Numbered from the stretch's first letter, positions 43,468-52,667 are shown. The stretch: DNA of 64,000 nt from Bacteroidia bacterium (GCA_030430575.1 JAUIKF010000014.1:1-64000); one strand, 5' to 3'. Made by a program: numbers and translations. The notes: a model not told the origin generated them from the sequence alone.

Positions 43468-45618
43468 ATGAAAATCCGCAGACACATCTTTTGGTTCCCA
43501 TTTATTATCTATGTCTTTTTCAGCCTTCTATTGGTGTCCCTCTCTGCACAAGTCGGCACCGTGACCTACTGCCCCGCGCCAGCATGGGTGAAGGAATATC
43601 CGCTGGAAAAAGAACCCGATGTGGGACACTACAGCGGCTCAATGGAGTTGTTGGTAGATGTGCAAATTCATGTAGAGAAAAAAGCCAGATACCAGCGAGA
43701 AGTAACCAAAATTACAGACGGTGGGGGGGTGTTTTCCTATTACAACATTCATTATGACCCTTCCTTTCAGGCAGTTCAGGTCCATAAAGTCACCATTTAC
43801 AGGGGGGAAGATACCCTCTCCCTGATGGATAAAATGCGCACAGAACATCTATTGTCGCATAAGATGGCTGGAGATAAAATCTACAAAAAGGAATCGACCA
43901 TCAAGATTTGGATAGAAGGATTACGAATAGGGGATATTTTTGAGGTGAGCTACACCGAGATAGGCAATCAACCAGATTTGAAAGATCATTTTATTCTTTC
44001 CATCGGAAAAGAAGCGGAAACGTATGTCTATCATAAGGTCATACGCCTGCTATTTGATCCCCAAAGGCGGATGAAATACAAAGCCACCAATGACATCCAA
44101 AAACCTGCCGTTTCTCAGGTGGCGGGATTGAAAGAGTGGATTTGGGATTGGCGAGAGATAGAGAGGGTCTCATCGTTTCATAAATGCCCTGACTGGTATG
44201 ACATGACCTCCGAAATATTGATCGCGGACTTTGAAAACCTCCACGATGTCGTCGAGCTGCAATTGCCTGCTTTTGAAATGAAACGGCCACCTTCTGAGGC
44301 TGTAAAGCAGAAAGTGTCAGAGCTAATAGACCCTGACGAGCCGATAGAGACACAGATCAATGCGGTATTGGATTTTACACAAAACCATATTCACTACCTT
44401 TCCAATAGCTATTATGAGCCGATCCGCCCTGACTCTGTCCTGTATTATGGTTATGGAGATTGTAAAGCGAAGTCTCTACTGACCTGCAAAATGCTTGCTT
44501 GTTTAGGAATAGAAGGATGGCCCCTTTTGGTAAATTATCATGGTTTTCCTATCGCCTTTGAGGACTTCCCCTCTCCCCAGATTTTTGATCACATGATTGT
44601 AGAATTTAAGCATAAGGGGAAAAACCATTATTTTGATGGAACCATGGACACTCAGGGAGGAAAGTATGATGAGAAGTATTATCATGCTTTTCGAAAGGGA
44701 TTAAGGGTAACAAAGGGGAGCCGTTCGCTAGTGACGATTCCAGTTGCTCAGGGCTATGAGCAGCGGATATATGATGCGGTGGAGTTGCCCCAAAGGAATG
44801 GGCTAGGGAAAATCCAGCGAAAAGTCCATTTTCTCGGTGGAGAAGCAGATCATTACAGACAGATTTACGAGATTAAAGGCGTTGCGGGCATTCAAGGCTA
44901 TCTCGATCAAAAATTTGACTGGGCACCTGGTCGTTATGGATCAATGGATACCGAATGGGCCTATGAAGATTTGGATAAAACAGGAGTCAATGAGGTGATT
45001 TTATCTAATCTCGCTTATAAAGAAGTCGCCAGTCGAGATATGGAAGATACTGGGTATAAGTATTTTCGATACGAGGCAGATCCCATCTATTCTTTTTTGC
45101 CAGAACGGCATAGATCGGCAAGACAAGCCTATTACAGCCTCCCTTTTCCCAAACATTTGGTCCTAGAAATAAGGATACCTGACCCCACAAAATCCTCCTT
45201 CTTAGAAGAAACTCATGATATAAAGACGCCTCATTTTTTATTCAAAAAAGTGGTGTCTTATGAAGACTCTGCTTTTGTGGTATTGCTGGAATTGGAAATG
45301 CTTAAGGATCATCTGAAAAAGGATGAAATGGATGGATACCTTGAAAAGCGAAGGGAGGTAATAGAAGAGTCTACCCTTCGATTTGGAGTCAGGGTGGCTG
45401 ATATGGAGGGGCCCGGTTATACTTTGGGTGACGCTGCCCAAATGGACTTTATGCCAAGTGAGGAGGATAGTACAGGAACGGAGGGAGGACAGGAAAACAC
45501 GTCTCCTGAAGATCAATCTCCCTTTTTCACATGGAAGGCTAGCCTATTTGTGAAAATTGGGTTGATATTGCTGATAGTGCTTGGGGCGGGGTTCCTTTAT
45601 TGGCGAGGTAGAAGGTAA
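43468..45618 (+). CDS. DUF3857 and transglutaminase-like domain protein
   Basis: 716 residues. A signal peptide, then DUF3857 (VHKVTIYRGEDTLSLMDK, TIKIWIEGLRIGDIFEVSYTEIG) and a transglutaminase core with Cys in YGYGDCKAKSLLTCKML, His in FDHMIVEF and Asp in YFDGT, the papain-like triad. One membrane helix and a basic end (LILLIVLGAGFLYWRGRR) close the protein, so it is probably anchored in the inner membrane with the domain outside. Substrates are unknown. It follows the OmpA gene by 68 bp and may be co-transcribed. Confidence 0.87.
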   Translation: MKIRRHIFWFPFIIYVFFSLLLVSLSAQVGTVTYCPAPAWVKEYPLEKEPDVGHYSGSMELLVDVQIHVEKKARYQREVTKITDGGGVFSYYNIHYDPSFQAVQVHKVTIYRGEDTLSLMDKMRTEHLLSHKMAGDKIYKKESTIKIWIEGLRIGDIFEVSYTEIGNQPDLKDHFILSIGKEAETYVYHKVIRLLFDPQRRMKYKATNDIQKPAVSQVAGLKEWIWDWREIERVSSFHKCPDWYDMTSEILIADFENLHDVVELQLPAFEMKRPPSEAVKQKVSELIDPDEPIETQINAVLDFTQNHIHYLSNSYYEPIRPDSVLYYGYGDCKAKSLLTCKMLACLGIEGWPLLVNYHGFPIAFEDFPSPQIFDHMIVEFKHKGKNHYFDGTMDTQGGKYDEKYYHAFRKGLRVTKGSRSLVTIPVAQGYEQRIYDAVELPQRNGLGKIQRKVHFLGGEADHYRQIYEIKGVAGIQGYLDQKFDWAPGRYGSMDTEWAYEDLDKTGVNEVILSNLAYKEVASRDMEDTGYKYFRYEADPIYSFLPERHRSARQAYYSLPFPKHLVLEIRIPDPTKSSFLEETHDIKTPHFLFKKVVSYEDSAFVVLLELEMLKDHLKKDEMDGYLEKRREVIEESTLRFGVRVADMEGPGYTLGDAAQMDFMPSEEDSTGTEGGQENTSPEDQSPFFTWKASLFVKIGLILLIVLGAGFLYWRGRR

Positions 45619-45658
45619 TGAAATCGATGAAGTTATTCTTGCTGGTTAGTATTCCCCC

Positions 45659-46972
45659 TCAATACACCTCCATATCGCGCTGAAGCGCGATATCCCCCAT
45701 CTCCATGACTGGATTGACATGGGCGCCTCGCTTCGCCAACTGCTGCGCCTTGCGCTCCAGCCGCTGGCGCTTCATCTTCTTTTTGATCCAATCAAAAACG
45801 ATGCGAGAGCCTTCCAGGTGAGTCGTCGTGGGCTTCTCTCCCAAGGCTTTGAGCACTGCGCCGATGGCCACATTGTACTTCGCCTCGATCTCCACAAAAT
45901 CCGCCAGCAATGGGGCATACTTCTCGATCATGGTGCCTACGCCTCCTCGCACTTGCTGCCACCCCACAAAGTACAGCCCTTGATAGTCCTCATAGCTGGC
46001 GTAGCCATAGACATGAAGATGGTTTTGCTCGCCGCGGATGAGGGATTGGGGCAAAAAGGGAAAGCTCAGGTGATAACCCGTTGCCGTGACGATCAGGTCA
46101 TAATCTTCTTGAGCACCGTCTGTGAAATGGACCGTTTTGCCCTCAAATCGCTCTACGTCAGGCTTTAGCATCACTTTGCCATGCCGCAAATAATAGGGTA
46201 ACTCCTCGCTCACGGTCGGATGCCGCTCAAAGAATTCATAGTCAGGATCAGGGAGGTTGTAGAGGGAATGGGAGCCGAAGGTGAGGCGGATGAGGATGCG
46301 GAGCAATGTGGATTCGATGAATCGAGGCAATTTGGGCAAGTGCATCTGGCCTAGCGGTTTTCCCATAAAGGTCTTGGGGAATATCCAAATGCTGCGCCGC
46401 ATGCTCAGGTGGGCGAGCGTGCCTACCCGCGCCGACTCACAGACGATGTCGCTGCCAGAATTCCCTGCGCCTATGACAAGAACTCGTTTGCCCTGAAGCT
46501 GAGTCGGTTCTTTGTAGTCTTTGGCGTGGAAGTATTCGCCTGTAAAGGTGCCAGGATAGGAGGGAAATCGGCGCGCCCAGTGGTGCCCATTGCAGATCAA
46601 AACGCCCTGGTACTTTTTCTCCGAACCATCCGCAAAGTGCACCTGCCATTGATTGCCCTCCACTGGCAGCACCATGATGACCTTTTTCCCAAATTGAATG
46701 TGTTCACGAAGGTTAAATTGATGAGAATAATCGATGAAATAATCGCTCAACTGCTGTTGGGAAGGGAAATCGGGATAAGCTTCGGGCATGGGATATGCGG
46801 GATATTCCATTACTTGTTTGCACGCCACGATATGTGCGGTGCGATAGACCCCGTGGTACCAGTTGCCGCCCACTTCGTCGTCCGCCTCGACCTGCTCATA
46901 GGGAATCTTTCTTTCGAGAAATGTCTTGGCTACGCCAAGGCCTACTGGACCCGCACCGATGATGAGATACAT
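45659..46972 (-). CDS. Flavin-containing monooxygenase-like protein
   Basis: 437 residues. The FAD-binding GAGPVGLG is at the N terminus, the FMO signature FTGEYFHAKDY (FxGxxxHxxxY) follows, and the NADPH-binding GAGNSGSDI is central, with ATGYH near the end of the core. It would oxygenate a nucleophilic N or S or act as a Baeyer-Villiger enzyme; no substrate can be assigned. The basic C-terminal tail (KKKMKRQRLERKAQQLAKRG) is longer than usual. It is followed upstream by a heptamer array and a glycosyltransferase gene. Confidence 0.88.
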   Translation of the reverse strand: MYLIIGAGPVGLGVAKTFLERKIPYEQVEADDEVGGNWYHGVYRTAHIVACKQVMEYPAYPMPEAYPDFPSQQQLSDYFIDYSHQFNLREHIQFGKKVIMVLPVEGNQWQVHFADGSEKKYQGVLICNGHHWARRFPSYPGTFTGEYFHAKDYKEPTQLQGKRVLVIGAGNSGSDIVCESARVGTLAHLSMRRSIWIFPKTFMGKPLGQMHLPKLPRFIESTLLRILIRLTFGSHSLYNLPDPDYEFFERHPTVSEELPYYLRHGKVMLKPDVERFEGKTVHFTDGAQEDYDLIVTATGYHLSFPFLPQSLIRGEQNHLHVYGYASYEDYQGLYFVGWQQVRGGVGTMIEKYAPLLADFVEIEAKYNVAIGAVLKALGEKPTTTHLEGSRIVFDWIKKKMKRQRLERKAQQLAKRGAHVNPVMEMGDIALQRDMEVY

Positions 46973-46982
46973 AACAGAAGAG

Positions 46983-47031
46983 AGTTTTATGTTTTAGGTT
47001 TTATGTTCTACGTTTTGTTCGCTAGAACCTA
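46983..47031. repeat. Inverted heptamer array, GTTTTAG family, overlapping a stop codon
   Basis: GAGTTTTATGTTTTAGGTTTTATGTTCTAC is the left arm; after GTTTTGTTCG the right arm is CTAGAACCTA. The CTA at 47029-47031 is the reverse complement of the TAG stop of the upstream glycosyltransferase. Confidence 0.8.
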
Positions 47032-48114
47032 TATTCCCTCCTCCTCAAAAACTGCCAAAAACCGCTCCGTATTGGCTTGTACAGAATAATTGGATAAGAC
47101 GGTCTCTTGACCCGCAGCCCCTATTCGTTGTCGTAACATAGCGGATTCAATGAGGCTAGAGAGATGGGCCATCCATTCCTCATCTGTTTCACACAGAAAC
47201 CCATTTTCCCCTTGCTGAACCAACTGGCGATTGACACCTACGGCGGACATGACGGCTGGGATGCCCAAGGCCATATATTGTAGGCCCTTGCACGCGCATT
47301 TGCCGCGGGTCCAGGCATTGTCTGGCATAGGCATGATGCCGATATCGAGTTCACATAGTTCTTCGACTTCCGTCTCACTGGTCCAGGACACACTTTTGTT
47401 GTTCAGGAGTGGCGAAACGTAGCCCATTCCTCCAATTACTTTGACATACACCCGTTCGCCATATTTGTCTAAAACCTGCTTCAAAACAGGTTCAAATGCC
47501 CGAAAATGGGGGAGGGTAGTGGGGCTTCCCGTCCAGCCGATACAGATGCGTTTGTCTGGAGTTTTTGAGGCAGGGGGCACACATTGATAACGTTCTGTGG
47601 CAATGGTGGTAGGGATAATGCGGACGTTGGGGTTAAATGGCTTTGCATAATCCGCCAGGTACTGGTTGCCCGCAATCACGAGGTGAGCGGCCTTAAGGAT
47701 ACGTTGGGTCTTTTGGGGGCGCTTGAGCCAGGCTACTGGCTTATTGCCTGAAGAGACATTGGGCAGCCAGATGGCGTCGTCAAAGTCAAAGATGAGTTTA
47801 CTCTTTTTACTCAATCTCCGCTCAAAAAACGCACTCCCCAGCATAATGGCTTCACGCTGCACAAAAACAAAATCATAGGCTGATGCCTTCCGCACGTCGC
47901 GCCAACGTTTCCATAAGCTTTTAGCAAGGATGCCTAGCTTGGCGAGGTATCTGCCTTTTTGATAAAAAATCTTGTCATCTTTTTCGCTCAGCAAATAGGA
48001 ATGATCACACTGATAGCCTTTCTCTGCCAGAAAGTCGAGGTATTCCTCATAGCGAAACCGCTGGGAGGGATTCCTGTCTGGCCGATGCTGGGCGATAAAG
48101 AGGATTTTTTTCAT
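47029..48114 (-). CDS. Glycosyltransferase (GT4-like)
   Basis: 361 residues. The N terminus FIAQHRPDRNPSQRFRYEEYLDFL and the nucleotide-sugar half (ICIGWTGSPTTLPHF...ELCELDIGIMPMPDNAWTRGKCACKGLQYMALGIPAVMS) fit GT-B glycosyltransferases of family 4. It is probably involved in surface polysaccharide assembly together with the divergent flippase gene. The divergent region to the flippase holds an inverted octamer array. Confidence 0.85.
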   Translation of the reverse strand: MKKILFIAQHRPDRNPSQRFRYEEYLDFLAEKGYQCDHSYLLSEKDDKIFYQKGRYLAKLGILAKSLWKRWRDVRKASAYDFVFVQREAIMLGSAFFERRLSKKSKLIFDFDDAIWLPNVSSGNKPVAWLKRPQKTQRILKAAHLVIAGNQYLADYAKPFNPNVRIIPTTIATERYQCVPPASKTPDKRICIGWTGSPTTLPHFRAFEPVLKQVLDKYGERVYVKVIGGMGYVSPLLNNKSVSWTSETEVEELCELDIGIMPMPDNAWTRGKCACKGLQYMALGIPAVMSAVGVNRQLVQQGENGFLCETDEEWMAHLSSLIESAMLRQRIGAAGQETVLSNYSVQANTERFLAVFEEEGI

Positions 48115-48162
48115 TCAGAGGGCAAAGTTAAGTCTCCGACGGCAAGTAGCAAATGGAGAAGA

Positions 48163-48300
48163 AAGTTTGAAAGTCTGAGAGTCCGATTGTCTGAGCGATC
48201 TCTCCTTTTTTATCCTTCCCCCAAAATTCGCTTCTTTGCCTCTAAAATAATTTTTCAAGTCAACTAACACTCAGACAATCAGACGTTCAGACAATCAGAC
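48163..48300. repeat. Inverted octamer array, CAGACNNT family, copy 3
   Basis: The left arm 48164-48203 is TTTGAAAGTCTGAGAGTCCGATTGTCTGAGCGATC. The right arm 48268-48300 has CAGACAAT, CAGACGTT, CAGACAAT, CAGAC with strict 8-bp period. The spacer is about 65 bp. It lies between the divergent glycosyltransferase and flippase genes, and the right arm is in frame with the flippase. Confidence 0.85.
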
Positions 48301-48331
48301 TTCCTCTTTAAGAGGAGCTATCAGCATCTTC

Positions 48332-49705
48332 ATGTTGCTGACCTTCCTTCAGCCTGCGCTGAATGTCATCTTATTGCCTATTTACCTGAAGTTTCTCTCC
48401 CCGGCCGATTACGGCGTATACGGCCTGATGACCAAGGTGACAGCACTTGTCGTCGTGGTGGCGGCCTTTCGTCTGGGCAATGCTATCTTTCCCCTTTACT
48501 ACAAACTACAGCACAATCGCCGTCGCCTGGATCACCTGCTCGGCAATTTGGTGACCATCACGTTGCTCCTGAACCTGGCCTTTTTGTTAGGGAGTCTGCT
48601 GATTGGCCCTTGGCTATTCAAATGGGCGTTTAAGAGCGAAATAGGGTTTTATCCCTTGGGAATGCTCGCGGTGAGTGCAGGGCTGCTGAGTGCAACGGTA
48701 GCGCCTTACCTGATCTTTTTGCGGAATGAAAAAGCGCTGAAGCGCTTCGCTGGCCTGCGCATTCTGCTGGTTGTTCTGACAGTCGTCTTGCAATACCTGT
48801 TCATCGTGAGATGGAAGGCGGGGGTTGAAGGCGCTTTGTGGGCCTTGCTCATCGCCAATGGCGCTGTGTTTCTGCTGAGCATGTACCAACTAAGGCATCA
48901 TGTGGGATTGCGCTTCAATACGTATGTGCTGCGTCGCGCCTGGCAGATCGGTTTGCCGCTGATGCCGTTTGTGCTTGCCTCGTGGGTGATGGGAGCGGGG
49001 GACCGCTGGTTGGTAGAGCGATTTCTCTCACTCCATGAATTGGGAGCTTACACGCTGCTGATCAGCATAGCTTCCCTGGCTTATATGGGCGCAGAAGCCC
49101 TGATTGGAGCCTTTCAGCCTTTTCTCTTTTCCCTATATGCTAAAGGGCCCCTCCAGTCCAAGACCGAAATACAACGACTTTACACCCAATTTATCCTCCT
49201 TACCCTTCTCGGTATTTCAGCCCTCATTTTCCTCGGAAATCAACTCCATTTCCTTACCGATAACCCCCATTACCTCAATATTTGCCCCTTAATCACCTGG
49301 GCTACGCTTCCTTTCTTCTTTCAGGCTTATGCAGGCCTTTTCAGAAACAACCTCCTCTTTGCGGCACATAGCAAGGACATAAGTTGGATTTCGGTAATGG
49401 GAGGTGGGGTGCTTATTGGGACGGGCTGGGTGCTGATCCCGCAAATGGGATTATGGGGCGCTATTTGGGCGAATATGGCGAGCAGCGTTTTTCTCGCCGT
49501 GGCTTTCACCCTGGTCAGTCAACGTCGTTTTCCGGTCACTTTCCCGCCAAAAACGATGATTATCTGGCCATTGGCCCTTTTGATGGTGATGATCGCTGGC
49601 GATCTGAGTGTGAGGATGGGATTTCTGTCTTTGGGGTGGGCCAGTTTTGGTCAATTGGTGATCGTAGCGGGAGGGGTTTGGAGGTGGGGAAAAATGATAA
49701 AATGA
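48332..49705 (+). CDS. Oligosaccharide flippase (Wzx/MATE-like)
   Basis: 457 residues with about 12 membrane helices, resembling the PST polysaccharide exporters (LLPIYLKFLSPADYGVYGLM, FLRNEKALKRFAGLRI, GAGDRWLVERFLSLHELGAYTLL). It moves lipid-linked glycans across the inner membrane. The start is uncertain: the first helix seems to begin upstream (in-frame SLRGAISIF precedes the ATG at 48332), but the frame runs back into a CAGACNNT array with no ATG. The last codons (KMIK-stop) lie in a GATAAAATGAG array. Confidence 0.85.
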   Translation: MLLTFLQPALNVILLPIYLKFLSPADYGVYGLMTKVTALVVVVAAFRLGNAIFPLYYKLQHNRRRLDHLLGNLVTITLLLNLAFLLGSLLIGPWLFKWAFKSEIGFYPLGMLAVSAGLLSATVAPYLIFLRNEKALKRFAGLRILLVVLTVVLQYLFIVRWKAGVEGALWALLIANGAVFLLSMYQLRHHVGLRFNTYVLRRAWQIGLPLMPFVLASWVMGAGDRWLVERFLSLHELGAYTLLISIASLAYMGAEALIGAFQPFLFSLYAKGPLQSKTEIQRLYTQFILLTLLGISALIFLGNQLHFLTDNPHYLNICPLITWATLPFFFQAYAGLFRNNLLFAAHSKDISWISVMGGGVLIGTGWVLIPQMGLWGAIWANMASSVFLAVAFTLVSQRRFPVTFPPKTMIIWPLALLMVMIAGDLSVRMGFLSLGWASFGQLVIVAGGVWRWGKMIK

Positions 49706-49798
49706 GAAGAGGAGAAAATGAGTAAATGAAGTATCTTAATCAAATCTTGCTACATTTTATCATTTACTCATCTAATCATATACTCATTTCTTCCTCCT
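49690..49798. repeat. Inverted array of GATAAAAT / GAGTAAAT units overlapping the flippase stop
   Basis: The left arm 49692-49728 (AAAATGATAAAATGAGAAGAGG and AAAATGAGTAAATGA) encodes the last residues and the TGA stop of the flippase. The right arm 49750-49798 (CATTTTATCATTTACTCATCTAATC) is complementary. The spacer is about 20 bp. It is the same unit family as 8239-8366 and 20955-21036. Confidence 0.82.
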
Positions 49799-49802
49799 CC
49801 CC

Positions 49803-50552
49803 CTACCACCGATTCCCAAATACCATCCCTAGCGAGACGGCGACAAAGGTTTGGCGGTTTTCTACGAAGGCAAGTATGGGAGGGGTATTGAGAAAATAAT
49901 CCAAATTAACGCCTAATTCCATGCCGCTGATATAGCTGTCGGATCGTGAGAAATTGATGAGTGCGGCTGTGCGTATGCTCACTCCTGGCTGAATGGACAG
50001 GTCACTCCAACTAGAATTGAGGAAGCTAGACACCCCTACAATATCGCTATAGGAATGTAAGTCAGGATTAAACTGTTGAGGGACAGGCTCTCCAAAGTTG
50101 GGGAAGTTCTGTGACGGCTCAAATATGTCCACATAATACGGCCGTACCAGACCGATAATGGGACCTGCCTGTAAGGAGATGGCCATACTCACAAAGTTGC
50201 CTTGGTTGCCAGGGATAAATTCGTGATAAACCCCTGCATAGGGCGTCAGGGCCATGACACGGTGCATTTTGCCATAGACATATCTGCTTCCCCGATCCCG
50301 AAATTGGGACTCTATTTTCGCTTCGCGATGGTCTTTGAGGCCAAAAGCACGAATCCCAAATATGGGTTTCAAAGAAGCCAATGGCGCCGCCCGCAGATAT
50401 TCTACATTGACCCCTAAGCCACGGGTACTCATGTGAAAGCCCAAATTGAGGCCACGCGTATAGCCGTCCTTGGCGTCTCCGTTAAGGTCTTGCGCCATCA
50501 GGCTAGGACCGAGAGAGAGGAAGAAAAATAGGGTAGCAAGGATACGTGCCAT
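49803..50552 (-). CDS. Outer-membrane beta-barrel-like secreted protein
   Basis: About 249 residues starting MARILATLFFFLSLGPSLMAQ (ATG at 50552), a signal peptide; the frame's first Met at 50588 would place a second hydrophobic stretch in front. The mature part has alternating aromatic strands (GLNLGFHMSTRGLGVNVEYL, GPIIGLVRPYYVDIFEP, FVAVSLGMVFGNRW) and ends in Trp, typical of outer-membrane barrels. No specific family is recognised. Confidence 0.75.
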   Translation of the reverse strand: MARILATLFFFLSLGPSLMAQDLNGDAKDGYTRGLNLGFHMSTRGLGVNVEYLRAAPLASLKPIFGIRAFGLKDHREAKIESQFRDRGSRYVYGKMHRVMALTPYAGVYHEFIPGNQGNFVSMAISLQAGPIIGLVRPYYVDIFEPSQNFPNFGEPVPQQFNPDLHSYSDIVGVSSFLNSSWSDLSIQPGVSIRTAALINFSRSDSYISGMELGVNLDYFLNTPPILAFVENRQTFVAVSLGMVFGNRW

Positions 50553-50619
50553 GAGGATGATTAATTGATAAAATACCTGGTTATTCAAAATTTGTCATTC
50601 ATTCATTCAAAATTACTTC

Positions 50620-51114
50620 CTAATAGGTACTGATCAGGTCAACGTCAAAGATAAGCGTAGCGTTGGGCGGGATGCTAGGGCGGCCGTTGGCACCATACCC
50701 CATCTCTGGAGGGATGATCAGCTTGACCTTGCTCCCACAGCGCACCTGAGACAGGCTGATCGTCCAGCCTTTGATCACCCCATTCAGCGAGAAACTAGAG
50801 GTCTCTCCCCGATCAAAAGAACTGTCAAAGACCGTCCCATCTGTCAACATGCCGTGGTAGTGTGCGATGACCTTGCTGGTAGGCGTAGGAATGGCTCCTT
50901 GCCCTTCTTCCACGATATACATTTGTACGCCGCCTTCCAAGACCTGAATCTTAGAGGAATCCGCAATCACATACGGCTCATGATCAATGGGAGCAGGGAC
51001 AGGAGGCGTCGAAACGGCCTTAGTCGTGGCGCGAATGCTGTCTTGCTTTTTATCGCCTTCACAGGCTACTAGAATTAAGAGTAGGCTGAATACAAATACA
51101 ATCTGGTATCTCAT
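50620..51114 (-). CDS. FKBP-type peptidyl-prolyl isomerase lipoprotein
   Basis: 164 residues. The lipobox LVAC (Cys 18) is followed by a low-complexity linker and an FKBP domain: VIAHYHGMLTDGTVFDSSFDRGETSSFSLNGVIKGWTISLSQVRCGSKVKLIIPPEMGYGANGRPSIPPNATLIFDVDLI. Catalytic-pocket residues (Tyr, Phe, Asp, Ile, Trp, Tyr) are conserved. It speeds proline isomerisation in exported proteins, anchored to the inner or outer membrane. It lies between two genes for secreted proteins on the same strand, about 67 bp from the barrel gene. Confidence 0.93.
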   Translation of the reverse strand: MRYQIVFVFSLLLILVACEGDKKQDSIRATTKAVSTPPVPAPIDHEPYVIADSSKIQVLEGGVQMYIVEEGQGAIPTPTSKVIAHYHGMLTDGTVFDSSFDRGETSSFSLNGVIKGWTISLSQVRCGSKVKLIIPPEMGYGANGRPSIPPNATLIFDVDLISTY

Positions 51115-51126
51115 TTTTTCAAATTT

Positions 51127-51924
51127 CTAATGGGAGGCTTTTATCTGTTCGACAATTTCACTGATAGGTTGGTTCCAATGGTTACATCCAGAACAAGTAT
51201 AAGCAGTGCCTTGTTTTTTTCCTATTGTCTCAATCAATCCAAGAACCCAAGGCTCAACATATACACCCTGTTCTTTCAGGGTTAAGATGCCGTCTATAGC
51301 GTACAATTGAATTTCGACTTGGGGGGATTTTAGCCATTGAATCAATGCCTGGAGGTCCTGAGTGCTGATCAACTGGTTTACTTTTTGCCTATACAAGGGT
51401 TCAGATCCTGCATATCCGCAACGGGTTCCATAAACGATTTCCCTTTCAAATAGCGCCTCCATATCCAAGTCTATTCGGTAGGTATAGATATAAGTGATTT
51501 TCAGTTTGTCGAATTCTTGAAGATCGGCGTCATGAGCGAGATATTGATCAAATGGAACCCACCTCCCGTCCTCCTTGACAGCTTGCTGTTCGGTTATTTG
51601 GAAATAAATGATGGAAGTATCTTTTGACACAAGCTTTACCTTATTGAAATAAAGCGTAGAGGTTCCCTCCTTTTCTGGGTGTTTCACTGATTTGGTCAAT
51701 TCAAATACCTGCTCGAAATACCCATCAACAATTTCGCGATTTACGGTACAAAGCCACTTATACTTAACTTCTTCAGTTGACTGTTCTTGGAGCTCGTTGA
51801 GTCCTTTTTCCAGTTCCTGAAGGCTAAAATTTTTGCATAGTTCAGTGAGCCTTGCCCCTTCATCTTGGGCGAAGGTAGTTGTGGCTACAGAGAAAAGAAG
51901 CAGAAAGAGGCTTAGGATTTTCAT
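51127..51924 (-). CDS. Secreted protein of unknown function
   Basis: 265 residues with a signal peptide (FLLLFSVATTTFAQ). The mature part has an alpha/beta mix with paired Cys (LTELCKNF, KWLCTV, YGTRCGY and CSGCN near the C terminus), but no motif I recognise. The final CSGCNHW could bind a metal. It is 12 bp upstream of the FKBP gene on the same strand and likely co-transcribed. Confidence 0.75.
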   Translation of the reverse strand: MKILSLFLLLFSVATTTFAQDEGARLTELCKNFSLQELEKGLNELQEQSTEEVKYKWLCTVNREIVDGYFEQVFELTKSVKHPEKEGTSTLYFNKVKLVSKDTSIIYFQITEQQAVKEDGRWVPFDQYLAHDADLQEFDKLKITYIYTYRIDLDMEALFEREIVYGTRCGYAGSEPLYRQKVNQLISTQDLQALIQWLKSPQVEIQLYAIDGILTLKEQGVYVEPWVLGLIETIGKKQGTAYTCSGCNHWNQPISEIVEQIKASH

Positions 51925-52024
51925 GTGTTAAATTATTTTTAGGCTTTTTTAGATAGGTTATGAAAACATAATCAACCAATACAGAATGTACAACCAAAAG
52001 ACTCGAATAGAGTTACTTTTTTAT

Positions 52025-52051
52025 TTTCCATGGAAACTATTTCCTTGGAAA
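52025..52051. promoter_or_regulatory. Paired operators upstream of marR
   Basis: Two palindromes, TTTCCATGGAAA (52025-52036, perfect) and TTTCCTTGGAAA (52040-52051), have centres 15 bp apart. They match a second pair at 52668-52695 upstream of the DoxX gene. The second palindrome contains the TTG that could serve as the -33 element, so a bound repressor would block the promoter. I infer these are binding sites of the MarR protein. Confidence 0.7.
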
Positions 52052-52075
52052 ACAAAAAAGATATCTATACCTTTG
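52045..52075 (+). promoter_or_regulatory. Bacteroidota-type promoter of marR
   Basis: TACCTTTG at 52068-52075 fits the -7 consensus TANNTTTG, and TTG at 52045-52047 lies 20 bp upstream as a -33 element. A 101-bp MITE-like repeat lies between this promoter and the marR start codon, so it would be part of the leader RNA. Confidence 0.55.
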
Positions 52076-52091
52076 TTCAACTAAGGTAAGG

Positions 52092-52192
52092 AATTATTAA
52101 GTATTAAATTGACTGATTATTTATGAAAAACAAATGCTACCTGTTGACTATCAGTTGTTTATAATGAATTAATCAATAATCAATCAATAATT
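52092..52192. repeat. MITE-like repeat with AATTATTGATTATT termini, copy 2
   Basis: 101 bp, homologous to 40777-40887, with TTGACTGATTATT and TGACTATCAG in common and inverted terminal arrays of AATTATT/AATAATT units. It lies inside the marR 5' leader. Short arms of the same type occur at 58588-58622 and 60187-60233. Confidence 0.82.
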
Positions 52193-52200
52193 GCTAAGAC

Positions 52201-52650
52201 ATGGCATCCATTGATCAAGAAGTAAAAACGAAATTCATGAATGATAAGCATAGGCTTGTCACGAATATCATTTATACCGCAGGATGGATATATAACCTAT
52301 CTGCTGAGTTGCTAAAGCCGTATGGGCTGTCCAATCAGCAATATAATATTCTGAGGATTTTGAGGGGGGCAAAAGATTGGGTGGCGATGAGTAAAGTCAA
52401 GGAACTAATGATTGAAAAATCGCCGAATGCCACCAGACTTGCCAATAAAATGTTGGATAAAGGGCTTATTGAAAGGCAAAGGTCTGATTCTGACAGGCGA
52501 GTAGTCTATGTACAAATCACTGCTAAGGGACTGGCCTTATTAAAAGAGATTGGCGAGCTGGACGATGGAGGGATGTCTGAGGTCGTGGATCGAGTTACGG
52601 ATGCAGAAGCCCGACAAATGAGTGAAATGTTGGATAGAATGCGTGGATAA
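52201..52650 (+). CDS. MarR-family transcriptional regulator
   Basis: 149 residues. The winged helix-turn-helix is clear: LSNQQYNILRILRGAKDWVAMSKVKELMIEKSPNATRLANKMLDKGLIERQRSDSDRRVVYVQITAKGLALLKEI. It would act as a dimer whose DNA affinity is changed by a small phenolic or oxidant ligand. It is followed at 84 bp by the DoxX-like gene. Both genes have twin palindromes of the same sequence and spacing, so it very likely represses itself and doxX. Confidence 0.93.
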   Translation: MASIDQEVKTKFMNDKHRLVTNIIYTAGWIYNLSAELLKPYGLSNQQYNILRILRGAKDWVAMSKVKELMIEKSPNATRLANKMLDKGLIERQRSDSDRRVVYVQITAKGLALLKEIGELDDGGMSEVVDRVTDAEARQMSEMLDRMRG

Positions 52651-52667
52651 AAAAATTTACCTATATA

